Of a stretch of DNA of 64,000 nucleotides, positions 46,999 to 58,191 are shown one piece after another; positions within the stretch are counted from its first letter, which is position 1; each line of letters begins with the position of its first letter. A program made the translations under genes and the position numbers. This DNA comes from Fallopia convolvulus (taxonomy: Eukaryota; Streptophyta; Magnoliopsida; Caryophyllales; Polygonaceae): assembly GCA_964016875.1 (NCBI GenBank), contig OZ024726.1, positions 49,340,825 through 49,404,824 on the forward strand, written 5' to 3'. The notes below the pieces were generated by a model that saw nothing but the letters and a program-made list of their open reading frames with translations, made no database searches and was not told the DNA's origin.

Positions 46999-47787
46999 AT
47001 GGGAGAAAGGAAAGTTTTGAACAAGTATTACTCGCCGGATTTTGATCCGGTGACGATCCCGAAGAGGAGGCAGCACAGGAACCAACAATTAGAGGTCCGG
47101 ATGATGCTTCCCATGAGCGTTCGTTGCAGGACATGTGGTAATTACATGTACAAGGGGACCAAGTTCAATTCCAGGAAAGAATATGTCATTGGCGAGACCT
47201 ACTTGGGCATTCGAATATTCAGGTTCTACTTTAAATGCACGAAATGCTCAGCGGAAATTACGTTCAAGACGGAACCTCAGAGCTCCGACTATGTTGTTGA
47301 GTCCGGGGCATCGCGAAATTTTGAGCCTTTGCGTAGTGAAGATGATGTGATCAAGTCTTTGGAGAAGCGTGCATTAGGTTTAAAACGAAAGACGGATGTC
47401 CTTGCAGGCCTTGATGAGATGAAGTCCATGAAGTCAATGCGTGCATCAGTGAGTGTGGATGCAATGCTCGCGGCTTTACAGCGCAGTGCTGAAGACGAGG
47501 CGAGGGAGTTGGAAGAAGAAGATGAAGCCCTTGTCAAATCAGTTGTTTTCCAAAGTTGTCAAAATTACGTGCACAATTTGCCTATTGGAAAGCTGAATAA
47601 TGGTAAAAGGAGGCAAGAACGATCCCAAGAAGAACCAAGTATCAGGCCGTATTCATTGCTGGTAAAAAAATTAGTCGTGAGCAAGAAGAATAAAATTCCG
47701 TCGGAGAACGAGGATAAATCTAAGAAAGAGCATCATCAGGAATCTGGGCTTCAATCCTTGTATACAACTTATGACAAGATCGAGTGA
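46999..47787 (+). CDS. YJU2/CCDC94-type splicing factor (CWC16 family), intronless
   Basis: 262 aa from the ATG at 46999, beginning 'MGERKVLNKYYSPDFDP', the invariant CWC16 start. The zinc-binding pair is 'CRTCG' and 'CTKCS', followed by 'TDPQ..DYVVESGASRNFEP'-type sequence and a helical 'LAGLDEMKSMKSMRASVSVD' region. Known: YJU2 acts in the first catalytic step of splicing as part of the Prp19-linked machinery. Compared with the family as I remember it, an acidic linker of about 18 residues after 'NFEP' is missing here, and the tail is short. No introns are present, so a retrocopy is plausible. Expression is unknown. Confidence 0.82.
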   Translation: MGERKVLNKYYSPDFDPVTIPKRRQHRNQQLEVRMMLPMSVRCRTCGNYMYKGTKFNSRKEYVIGETYLGIRIFRFYFKCTKCSAEITFKTEPQSSDYVVESGASRNFEPLRSEDDVIKSLEKRALGLKRKTDVLAGLDEMKSMKSMRASVSVDAMLAALQRSAEDEARELEEEDEALVKSVVFQSCQNYVHNLPIGKLNNGKRRQERSQEEPSIRPYSLLVKKLVVSKKNKIPSENEDKSKKEHHQESGLQSLYTTYDKIE

Positions 47788-48422
47788 CGAAGATTAACCA
47801 GCACATCCGCGTAATATATGTTCTCTATTGATTTTTTTTTGTCGAATATTTGATTAATTAATTGATGAGAGTCTTATTAACTAACAAGTCTTTGGTTGAA
47901 ACCTTGATCCTTTCAACTTAATTTTTAAAAGGCAGTTTGTATGATCAGACTTGGTTTTTTTTTGATAAAGGTACAAATTTGAAATACAAAACATACTTGG
48001 TAATCCGAAAGACTGTTAAGGCAGTCGTGGACGGTTAAGCGAGTAAAAAACAAGCAAGATTAGCTATGAAAGGTACAAATCTCCGAAAATGAGAACTAAT
48101 TAAGAAGAGTTTGAGATCGGGGTGAGTAAAGCACTATAAGAATAACGTCGCATGCAACAAGTCAACCCCTTCAAGGCGTGCAAAATGTGAAGCACCAAGT
48201 GACCTGGACCCAAGTCAACCTCCTCGGAAAATTAGTACATAAAAAAGCCTCGAGCTAAACTGCAAGAAAAGTTGTCAAACTTACCTCACAAGTAAACCAT
48301 TGTATGGTTTACTTATGACACAAGTGGACTCATACTTGCCTTGCAAGTAGAAAATACTTGCCATGCAAGTAAAGATGAAGAACATGACACGTAAGTAATC
48401 CTAAAACTTGCCTAACAAATAA
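47788..48422. other. Non-coding spacer
   Basis: Downstream of YJU2. It contains a run of 'ACTTGCC...CAAGTA'-type repeats between 48280 and 48420 (words TTACTTGCC/TGCAAGTA recur several times). No gene seen. Confidence 0.5.
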
Positions 48423-48560
48423 GGGTGAATTGCACAAAACCACCCGCCAATTATATAGTTGTGCACAAAACCACCCATATAAACCAAAATTCCAGTAAAC
48501 CACCCGAAAAAAATTTTCATTTACGAAAAGCCACCCAATCCTCCATTCCGTTCAATTTCC
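48423..48560 (+). repeat. Mutator-type terminus with ~30-bp periodic ACCACCC motifs (unpaired)
   Basis: Begins GGGTGAATTGCACAAAACC. ACCC sites lie at 48442, 48473, 48502 and 48533, spacing 31, 29 and 31 bp, the same spacing as in MULE 2 although the intervening sequence differs. No matching inverted right end was found in the window, so this may be a truncated or one-ended element opening to the right. Confidence 0.55.
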
Positions 48561-49304
48561 CGTTAATGAATAATAAAGTTACCAAATTACCCCCACTTTC
48601 CAACCATCATCGCCTTCCCCATCCATGGAATCCCTAATTGACCTCTCCACTTCCGCGATACATACTTCTCCGCTCCAGCACCGCCTCCTTTCTTCTTCTC
48701 GGCCTTCTCCATCTTCTTTATATAATATTCGGCCACCTTCTCCAGCTTCCTCTATTCCTCTTCCGCCATCCACTCCTCGAGCTTCTTCTCCGCGTTCACG
48801 TGCCTCAGCTGTCAGCCGCTCATATCCCTGCAAGTGTCGAAGTTGTTGGTCTTCTTCTTCCCCTCCTTCGTCGCCGCCCCACGGAGAAGAGATCCAAACC
48901 CTCCCTTGCCACCAAGGAGCGAGAGTTTAAGTTGGATCATCGAATAGTTGAGTTTTGGGGAAACAAGGGTTTGGTCAAGAGATTGGATATGTTGCTTGAT
49001 GAATTCGCCTGATATTGGGGCTTGGATTGGGAATTGGGAGGGGATTTGGGCAAGAGATCGGATCTGTTGCTTGATGAATTCGCCTAATATTGGGGCATGG
49101 ATTGGGAATTGTAGGATTAGGGTTTTGTTATCCAACATCCGGACAAAGATCTTGAAGAAATCACTCGACATAGCCATGATTTATTCATCGATTGTTATGC
49201 ATCTATCTTTCTCCTTCATCCGGCCCGCATATATATATGTGTGCATCAATATAAGTATCCACCCTCTTTGGCAATCAATCAATTAGTTAACTAGCCGAGA
49301 AGAA
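48561..49304. other. GC-rich unassigned segment with a 75-bp tandem duplication
   Basis: Frames of about 100-120 codons are open on both strands between 48579 and 49012. None is recognisable. The 62-bp block at 48975-49036 ('TTGCTTGATGAATTCGCC...') recurs at 49050-49111 (period 75). A TATATATATG stretch near 49230 precedes the chalcone-synthase fragment. It may be cargo of the MULE-type end at 48423. Confidence 0.45.
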
Positions 49305-49406
49305 ATGGAATCTATTAAGGAGACGAGGAAGGCACAGAGAGCTGAAGGGGTGGCGGCCATCCTGGCCATTGGCACCGCCAACCCGCCCAACTGCTTCCAC
49401 CAGGCC
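49305..49406 (+). pseudogene. Chalcone/stilbene-synthase N-terminal fragment (34 codons)
   Basis: ATG at 49305 opens MESIKETRKAQRAEG... and continues to 'AIGTANPPNCFHQA', the highly conserved type III polyketide synthase N-terminus. The next expected segment ('DYPDYYFR') is absent. Sequence becomes AT-rich and the frame ends at about 49471. A TATA-like stretch (about 49228-49240) and a ~65-bp leader are kept, so promoter plus first codons were retained or captured. No downstream exon or active-site Cys is present in the window. Known: these enzymes start flavonoid biosynthesis. Confidence 0.75.
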
Positions 49407-49514
49407 CACTCATCCCCCAAATGCAATTTTTTTGGAATTAAAGAAAAAGGTAAATTAAATATTTATGTTTAATTTTGTTTAATACGAAAATTGTCTAGAA
49501 CCACAAGTTCACCA

Positions 49515-50174
49515 TCAATCTCCGAGTTCGACCACCGCAATCCGGCACGACGTCACCGTCCTTGGCTCGCCCCGCCTTTTCCCCGCCGGTGACGCATCGG
49601 AGTCTGGCCGGGAGAGACTCGTCGTTCTCTGCTCTGAATGCGCTATGGTTCGCCCCTGCGCTTGCTGCTCTTCCACCTCGTCTTCTTCACCCTCGTCGCT
49701 CTCGTTCTTCTCATTCCCAGGCGACGCCGCCTTGAGCCGCTCGGTCGGCCGCGGTAGATTTATCGGCAAAGCCTCGAATTTCATGGAGATCGAGCCTTCG
49801 TTCAGGCGCTTCAGATCCGTTGCGGTCTCAATCTTTAAGTCGGCGAGGTTCGCCCGTGCCAGATCGGTCCATCGGAGAGATGCACCGGCGTCGGTTGAGA
49901 AGAGCAAGTCGTGGTTTTGGCTGTTTTTCTGGCCGCGTAGGGTGAAGAACAGACTTAAGATTCCGGTTGAGGGAGAGGAGGCCGATGATTTGAAAATTAG
50001 GATGATCTCGAGGTCCAGGTCAGCAGCGGCGGCTTTGACTGTCTCTGCTGCCTTCGGCGGGGGCGTGGTAGTGGAGCCGAGATCGGCGAAGAGTAAGGGG
50101 TGGTATTTTCCGAGTCCGATGAAAGTATTCCGGTACTCGAAAACTCGAAAACTTCTTTTTTTATCGAATATCAA
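49515..50174 (-). CDS. Hypothetical protein, 219 aa, GC-rich single-exon ORF
   Basis: The minus frame starts MIFDKKRSFRVFEYRNTFIG and ends ...VVELGD. It has a plausible folded region (LIF...ILSLFFTLRG...DLLFSTDAGASLRW...) and an acidic tail (DEGEEDEVEE). I do not recognise it. A 213-codon ORF lies on the plus strand over the same DNA (49645-50286), so only one can be real. The minus strand has the more protein-like composition, while the plus frame is Ser/Phe/Arg-rich. It may be cargo of the MULE-type end at 48423 or a truncated gene. Confidence 0.4.
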   Translation of the reverse strand: MIFDKKRSFRVFEYRNTFIGLGKYHPLLFADLGSTTTPPPKAAETVKAAAADLDLEIILIFKSSASSPSTGILSLFFTLRGQKNSQNHDLLFSTDAGASLRWTDLARANLADLKIETATDLKRLNEGSISMKFEALPINLPRPTERLKAASPGNEKNESDEGEEDEVEEQQAQGRTIAHSEQRTTSLSRPDSDASPAGKRRGEPRTVTSCRIAVVELGD

Positions 50175-50483
50175 ATTATCTTTCTACTACATGCTACTTT
50201 TACTACATGCTAATAGTAGGCTAAGTCCACCATTGTTTTTATCAAAAAAATTCTCCCGTGATCGAGATGAGAAGATGGTGATTTAGTATGTATTTATTCT
50301 AGAAGGACGCTCTATTAACAATACTAATTTTATTCTAAACTCCTTTAAGAAGAAAGGAAACATTAGATAGGATAAGTGACTTTTGACATTGAATTAGCTT
50401 GCATAAAGATGGTTCCATCGACTTGTGTAAACTAGTTTGCTCTACATTTGTACAATTATTTGTTGTAAATTGATTCCAAAGTT
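50175..50483. other. Spacer before LINE 2
   Basis: No features seen beyond the target duplication that begins at 50484. Confidence 0.5.
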
Positions 50484-50542
50484 AGCTAAGATATGGTTAT
50501 TTTTTATTTTTTTTGATTAGGTAAGGATTAGGTCGCACTCCG

Positions 50543-53500
50543 TTAAGGAGGGCGACCTAGAGCATCCTTGCGGATGAGAACATTCAGTTCTGGGTGAGTT
50601 TTAATCAACTCATCAGGGAGGCCATGACCCAATTTAGCAATTTTATCGGCCACATCATTATAGTCTCTCGGGACATAGTTAATAGTGATATCAAGTGAGC
50701 CATAAATGGCCACAAGAATGTCGGAGATTATAAGTTCAATCTCCCAAGGACATTTCTTAATTTCTTTGATCGCATTAATTACTTGGAGATTATCTCCCTC
50801 AATCTCCACATTCTTTATTTGTCTCTTCTTTACTTCCCGTATGACCTCCCTAAGGGCTAACACTTCAGCCTGGAGCACTGTCACCTTTCCAAATTTGCAA
50901 GTTTTTAAATCCAGCAGTCGGCCGAGGTGGTCCCTAAGTACCATTCCTCCTGTTGCTTGTTTATTGGATAGTCTGGATGCGTCAAAGTTAATCTTAATGT
51001 AATCCTGTTTAGGTTTTCTCCATTTTCTGCTTATTCTGTTTCTGGTTTTCATTTTGCCCAATTTTCCTCTAGTATTTTCCTCATCTTCCGTCCATTGTTT
51101 AGCCTTGTTCCAGTTATCGATTTGAGTTCTAATGTACGTAGTCAAATCCGAGATACCGTTAGATTGGTCTTGTTGGAAAGTCAGTTTGTTTCGTTGGTGC
51201 CAAACGCTCCACCAGATTACTGCCATTTCTGTGAATCCTTGTTTGCCAAGTATTTGTTTAAGTTCACTTAGTATTAGTTTAAGGCTTTTTTTTGTCGGAA
51301 TCAAAATCCCTGATCACTCTAGCTGTGTTGTGGTTTACTTTATTGGTTATGTGTATCATATATGGATAATTTGTTAGTATATGAGTTGTGTCTTCGTCAG
51401 AGCAGTCGCATAATATACATCCTCCTGGGGTAACGACTTGTTTATCTCTTAGGCGTGCTTTTGTTGGGAGGCCATTACTATCTACTTTCCATAGGAAATT
51501 TTTGACTTTCGGATAAGTGTCCAGCTTCCATATCCAATTATTTAGGCTTATATCTTGATTTGTTCTGTTGGTTATGAGCTCTATAGCCGAAGCTGTGGAA
51601 AATCACCCATTCTTACTGGGAGCCCAGTAAAGGCAATCTTGTATGTAGTTGTTCGGAATTGGTATTGATTGTATTTGTTCGACTATTTCATCCGGTAATT
51701 CTTGCCTTAATTTGTCTATCTTCCATGTTTTATTGTTAGATATCCATTCTGCCACTTTTGAGTTTTCATCATTACTTGTTATATTTTTGGCATGGTTGTC
51801 AAGCGAGCCTTCATGCAACCATCTATCCTTCCAGAACTTGATTGTCTTACCATCTCCCATTTTCCAAATTAGACCTTTGTTAAACTCTTCTCTCAGTTGG
51901 ATCAATTTTTTCCAATGCCAAGACGCATTTTGTTTCAGTCTATAGTTGAAGAGACTATCATTTTTTAGGTACTTTTGCGTCACAATAGAGACCCAAATAT
52001 TGTTGGGCTCCGCTAGAATTTTCCACACGAGTTTCATTTGTAGTGCCTTGTTCATGTGTTCCGTTTTCCTTATTCCTAGTCCTCCCATGTCTTTTGGTTT
52101 GCATACTCTATCCCATCCCACCAACGGTTTGTAGTTTCTATCCTTGTTCCATAAAAAACTTCTATTAATTCTATCCATTTCCAAATGAATGGAATTAGGT
52201 AGCATGAAACTTTGCATAACATAATTGGGTTTTGTGGCAAGGTTTGCTCGGATCAGGGTCGTTCGCCCCTCAAGGGAGAGCGAATTTGCTTTCCATTTCG
52301 TAAGTTGGTCTTGGGTCTTCCCTATCGTATCCTTGAAGTATCTTTGTTTACTTTGCCACTGATCATTGGACAACCGAGGTATTTTTCAATATTTGTCATC
52401 GTTGGTATTCCTAAAGTTTGTTGTACGGTGTTTTTTTGTTGCGTGCTCAGGTTTTTAGATGTTTGAAAGGCAAATTTATTGTAGTTCACTTTCTGGCCGG
52501 AAATGTTACAAAATTCATCGATAATAGTTTTCACTTTATTACACGATCCTTGTGATGCTTTAGCGAAAATAATGATGTCATCAGCAAATGCTAAGAATGG
52601 AATTCGAGTCCCTCCCCTGGATATCGGGAATCCGATCGAGCTTTTCTCAGTTTCGCTTGTTATTTGTAATTTTCTTGCTAAAATTTCCGCTGCAATTACA
52701 AAGAGAAAGGGTGATAGGGGTCGCCCTGTCTTAGACCTCTTTCAGGCGTGAACGGTTCAGTGGGTCCATTGTTTACCAGGATCGACAGAGACACCGTGCA
52801 TATGCATTCCTTGATCCATCCAACAAATTTTTTATCAAACCCAAATTTTTCTAAAATTTTTAACAAGTATTCCCAATCCACTCGATCATATGCCTTTTTC
52901 ATGTCAAGTTTAATAGCTACCCATCCATCCTTATTTTTGCAGTTTCTAAAAGAATGTAGAATCTCATGAGCAATCAATACATTATCATGTATTGCTCTAT
53001 TAGCTACAAAGGCTCCTTGCAAAGGGTGTGTGATTTTACCTATTACTTTCTTCAATTTTTCCGTTATAATTTTAGAAATGATCTTATATATGGTTGAACA
53101 TAGGCTAATTGGTCTATAATGGTTTGTCGAGTTTGGACTTTCTATTTTCGGTATAAGGGTTATGAGCGTATGGTTAATTTGCTTAGGATCTTACCTGAGT
53201 GAAATAAACTTTTTACTGCCTTGATAACCAACGGTCCCACGATGTCCCAATATCTCTTGTAGAATTTTGCTGTCATACCATCCGGTCCTGGAGATTTATT
53301 AGGCCCGAGATTCCATACCGTGTTTTTGATCTCTTCGTTTGTAACTGGTTGTATTAGCATCATGTTATCTTCATCTGTTACTTCTTTTGAGATTAGGTTC
53401 ATGTAGTCTCTTTCATTGCTTGAGACCTTGAGTGTGTTAGTTCTTTCGTATATCTCTTCTTAAAGTCTTTCCTTATTTCCTCCCGGATATTTTCTATTCC

Positions 53501-54670
53501 AAGAATTTGTGTGCCTTCAGCTGTCCAAATTTCTTTCATAATTTTCCTATTCCTCTTTCCACTAGCAATCTTATAGAAGTATCCTGTATTTGCATAGGTA
53601 AGTTTGATATGTTTCGTTTTAGCTCTCTGCTTCCAATAAGTTTTGTTGTAGTTTAGTAGACATTCTTTCTTCTTCAACAGTCTGCCTTGTTTCTGGATAA
53701 CACCTGGTTGCGGGGAAACTAGAATGCTTTTTTGTAGTTCAAGGAGATTAACCTCTATCTCTTTTAGTTGTTCAAAAATATTTCCTAGAGTAGTTTTATT
53801 CCATTTCTTCGCATGTTGTTTTAGGAGTTGTGTTTTTTTAACCAGTTGAAACATGTTTGAACCTTGGACTTGCACCCTCCAAGCCTGTTTTACAATATTT
53901 CGGAAATCCTTTCTGTACATCCATAGTTTTTCCATTTTAAAAGGTTGTGCTTTAATCATTTCATCGTTGCATATTTCCACTGAGATTTTACAATGGTCAG
54001 AGCTAGTGAAGGCATGATTGCTAGTGCAGATATTAGGAAACCATTGGATAATTCTATTACTAACTAGGACTCTATCTAGTTTCTCATAGATATTATCGAT
54101 TTCTGTTTTATTTTTCCTCCAAGTGAAAGCATTTCCTGAGAACGGGATATCTTCTAGGAGGCAGTCATTTTTGAAATTTATTAATCTTTCAAATCTATGT
54201 CGTTTCGGGTATGAGCCCCTTTTTTCTCGTTAGGACTTTGAATTTCATTAAGGTCACCAATTATAATAATTGGGAGCTCTATATTCTGTAAGGTCTCTGT
54301 AAGTTCTATCCAGAATGCATCCTTATCCCCCTCATTAGGCGGGGCATAAACAAAGCATATAGCACAAGTATTTTTAGTGATCACATGATAGTACTTGAAA
54401 ATAACATACCTCGGTGTTTGGCCTAACACAGTTAATTCCTCGTTGATGAGTTTATAAGCTTTCCAGAAAACTCCAATGCCCCCGGCACGCCCATTCGCAG
54501 GAGACCAAATGACATTATCAAAACTTGCACGTCTCCAAACTTGATCATTCGGCAGGTTATCTGTCAGCTATTGCGATAATTTGTATTTCTTGGATTTTGC
54601 AAAACGAGTCAAGTTCCGGCCAAAAGGATTTTCTACCTATCCCCCTACTATTCCAAAATCCAATCTTCAT
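50543..54670 (-). pseudogene. LINE 2 ORF2 (endonuclease, RT, zf-RVT, RNase H), broken
   Basis: ATG at 54670 (MKIGFWNSRG). The endonuclease runs to about 54000 with 'FVYAPPNEGDKDAF' and 'GDLNE'. RT 'NKSPGPDGMTAKFYKRYW' is near 53300, the 'RQGDP' box near 52710, and FADD at about 52575-52586. The zf-RVT segment is about 52370-51600. RNase H is 51304-50543 with 'NFDAS', 'LQAEVLAL', 'IEGDNL' and 'DVADKIAK'. At least five frame changes and stops break it. Confidence 0.9.
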
Positions 54671-55844
54671 TATAAACAATTAATGTAACAAATATTCTAA
54701 CTCCCTGGTTCATTTTTGTCATTGTTGGTATACTATATTTCAATATTCTACTGTGTTTTCTAAACCTGACCCTGTTTTCTAAATCACCATATTCCGGGTT
54801 TAATAAAACAAATGTCCCATGGATCTGCGTAGGTTTCAACTGTCCACAAAAACGAGACATGTGCCAACCTTTGTTCACTCCTGCACCCATCTGAGTTTCC
54901 ATACTAATTATATTACAACATATGTTTCTTGCATACATGATAGTCCTTTTGCACCAGTTTGTACAAATTCTATGACATCTGGCTACACCAAACTTTCTAA
55001 TGTAATGTTGAGCTTTATGCTGCATGCTACTACAAAACCATACATTCTTCATTTGTTTCCATTCTTTAGTGTGTCTAGCTTTCCTCCACTTGATTTGTCT
55101 CCAATTTTCTCTAGTCACCCTTCTCCACTTGCACTTGAGCTTTAATTTGTTCCATGTTGCTACAGTAACCTGTTCAAGCAATATCTTTAACCTGCACAAT
55201 CTTCGATCAGTCACTATGTTAGTAAGCCACATGTACATCCTGAGATTTAGTTTCTTGGTGTTTAAATCCCCACTTGTTTTTATTCTCCTATTCAAAAGTT
55301 GAGCATGATGTATAAGGGAGTTACAGGCACTTAGCTCCTTCAGGGTCCTTGGATTATTGAATTGCTTCCCACACTTTGTTCCATAATCACCAATATTTTT
55401 CATTTTGTTTTCCTTTCACATAAGAAAAATTGAAGTTACTTATGTTTACATTTTCATGAATTATGTTACAAATCTCACAAAGCCTATAAAGCACGCAAAT
55501 GCAAGAGTGATAATAGTTCAAACTTAGCATAATAATATTCAACAAATTACATTCTAATATTTCCATACAAGACCAGATAGAGATATTGTACAAACCACCT
55601 CTGTAACCAGCTATAGGGAGCTAGAAACACCAAAAAGGGGGCAGTGGTTTAAGCAACATCTCTTCCCAATAAACCTCTTTCAAACATACCATAAGCCACC
55701 AATGAACATCACTTACGCTAGATACTACCCAAACATAATCAAAATGCATCCAACAACAAAAAAGAAACATAAGAAAGATAGCATAATCTTCACTGCCTCC
55801 ATCAAGCAGGAAGTAACAAAAGTTTAATAGAGCATCAGACATGA
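54671..55844 (-). other. LINE 2 inter-ORF spacer with an overlapping 251-codon ORF
   Basis: A minus-strand frame at 55403-54648 (251 codons, Lys/Arg/Trp/Cys-rich) fills most of the spacer and overlaps the ORF2 start by ~20 bp. It has no domain I recognise. LINE 1 has an analogous 250-codon open spacer. Confidence 0.55.
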
Positions 55845-58162
55845 TCACATCTTCATCTTTTTGTTTTCCCCACCCTTCAGAGCAGAGGAAACCGAATCAT
55901 AATCCCCAAGACTACCTTTGCGCTTTCCTGACTCAGAGTTTGACTCCTTTTCCTTAATCATTTCCATATTCTCCAGCTTGAGGACCACAAAGTTAGTGTT
56001 GGATAAGGAGTGAAAATACTCCAAGGCCTGAGAATCATCCAGTTGATCCTCATCCAGTTCAGCTTCACTGTAAGCTTCTATTTCCTCCTGAGAGTACACC
56101 TCATCATTGTCCTCATCCCCATCCATGAGAAGAAACTCATTCATCGTATCTAGTGTGTCAATCTGCTCCTCATTGTCTTGGCTAGGGTCTTCCTGGGGGT
56201 TAATCCTCATATTATACAGGACCAGCTCATCATTAGGGTTGGGTTGCACCTCAACATTGAAGGGGGTGTCATCATTGGTGCTAGGAATAGGTAATACAAC
56301 CTCAGGGGCGATGATCTCCTCAGTTGGAGGGGCAATTGAGTGACAAGACTCTTTGGACTCCTTAGAGCTCGAAGAAGAGGAGTCTGTCTTATAAATGACA
56401 TGGATGCCACTTCTAAGAGGGGGTCAATTGGGCTCATAACAGCCTTTCCTTTCCCTTTCAACTTCTCTTTATTTTTGCCAGCAACTTCCCAAGGGCCACC
56501 ATTCTCCACATTCAGCTCATACTCAAGGGCCTTTTGCTTGCCTTTTTTAGACAGATTTGGCTTAGATAAGGTTATAGTGACATGCTGGTTTTTAACAACA
56601 GCAAGAGGGCAACTAGCAAAGGTGTGGGAAGCATCACCACAGCTCCCACACCCTCTGGGGAAGTCCTCGAACCACACTTTGTAGGAGGGCTCCCGGGCAT
56701 TTTCATCCGGCACCAAAATAGTGGTGTCATCAATTTCAGCCAAGTCAACATTAATACAAAGCCTAGCATACCTCAATCTTTGTAGTTTTTCAGTGTAGCT
56801 ATCCAGCTTGATCACATTGCCCATTTGGTTCCACCTCATAATGGTGCTTAGCACCTCAAAACTCAAATATTCAACAGGCAATCTAGGAATTCTAACCCAA
56901 ACATCCACCACAGTGATAGACGCACTGGATGGATCAAAGTTAGATTTCCATGGCTTTAGGATCATAAGATGGCCAAAGACGTGGTAAAGTCTCCCCTCCC
57001 ATGCTTTATTTTTCTCCAAAGGGTTAGCAAACCTCAACTCCATCCACCCATTAGTTCTTACATGCACATAGAAATCACCCTTGAGTTGCCAGTCAACTCT
57101 GAGTTTCTGCCTGAGCCTAACAACTTCAATGGAGTCGCCCAAAACAAAGGCAAATAAGGATGTTTCTTTAAGATGGTTTATGTTTTCTTTAACACTTGAT
57201 AATTGGTTGAGGAAGGCATTCATATCCATCCTTGGTTTGGCTTTGCTTTTTTCTTTCTTAGATCCCGAGGGACCAGGCTCATGAGGCTTAGAAGGAATGC
57301 CACCCTTAAAGGACACTTGGGCCATGGTAGGCAGATTTTCAGAGGTTTCAAACACAGGATCAAGCTCACATTGTTCTTTAGAAAAGGAGGGGTCAGAGCA
57401 AAGCACCTTTTTGAAGGACTTCTTTCCATGGTTCTTCTCCATTGGAGCCAAAGAACAATATCGGACTTTGAAAGAGTTACAATTGTAAGCAGAAGAGATG
57501 AAGCAAGAGAGGAAAGCTTGTGAGAGAGATGTGAGGATTTCAACAGATAAGCTATCCATATTTATATAGCCCAACAAGAAGTATTTTTCAGTTTTGAGTT
57601 TAAAATAATAGTTCATAGAATCAGAGTAGGAAGGGTACAACCTGTTCACCGTAGCCCTCTGCGACGTTGTTCCCGATCGGTTCCAGCGCCAAGAACAAAA
57701 GATCGCCATCATTCCTTTAGAACTAGCAGCCCCGAAATTGCGCTGAGAGAGCGAGCCCCCAAATCCCATCGACACTTCCATCGCTAGCCGCACATCCCTG
57801 TAGCGTAGCCCAACTAGCCCTATTCTCCACATAGACCTCAGCTCTCTCCCAATGAGACCCTTTTTCTTCCCCCTTCTCCAGATTCGAAGCCACATAGACC
57901 ACCAACGTGCTCCATGCTTCGAGAAAGAGATCTCAAACCATATCTCCATATTCCCGAATGTCACATCACCAGCGGGAAAAACGGGATTTTTTGGATCAAT
58001 TTGCCAGCGAGATTGCCATAGATCACATAGGCTTTCATAATAACATACAATCGAGGAGCAAATGACTAAGAATTGAGCGATTTGCTCAGGGATTTTGGTT
58101 TTAGGGTTTCTGATTTGGGGGTGTTCTCTGGGGTTCGGGGAGAGAGAGAGTTGAGGCGTCAT
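55845..58162 (-). pseudogene. LINE 2 ORF1 (DUF4283-like, CCHC knuckle, acidic tail)
   Basis: The ATG at 58162 opens a 651-codon frame. The first ~235 residues are Trp/Arg-rich and look like translated leader. A second ATG near 57440 ('MEKNHGKKSFKK') may be the natural start. DUF4283-like sequence follows ('SLFAFVLGDSIEVVRLRQKLRVDWQLKGDFYVHV...NPLEKNKAWEGRLYHVFGHLMILKPW'), then 'GCGSCGDASHTFASC', a CX2CX4HX4C knuckle. A frame change near 56390 is needed to reach the acidic C-terminus (135 codons, 56249-55845, 'DEDNDEVYSQEEIEAYSEAELDEDQLDD' region). Confidence 0.85.
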
Positions 58163-58191
58163 TTTCTAAGTCTAGCTAAGATATGGTTATT

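Larger units (their letters stand above)
50501..58173 (-). mobile_element. L1-type LINE with RNase H, 7.7 kb, apparently full length
   Basis: The target duplication AGCTAAGATATGGTTAT is exact at 50484-50500 and 58174-58190. The 3' end on the minus strand is an A-rich tail (plus T-rich 50501-50513). The 5' end at 58173 starts directly with a short leader before ORF1's ATG. Order on the minus strand: ORF1 (58162-55845), spacer with an overlapping 251-codon ORF, ORF2 (54670-50543). Both ORFs carry frameshifts. This family differs from the LINE at 28320-37836 in leader and ORF1. Confidence 0.93.

Noticed and set aside
49645..50286. 213-codon plus-strand ORF opposite the hypothetical protein
   Set aside because: Ser/Phe/Arg-rich composition typical of an antisense shadow of an acidic protein. 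Kept only as an alternative.
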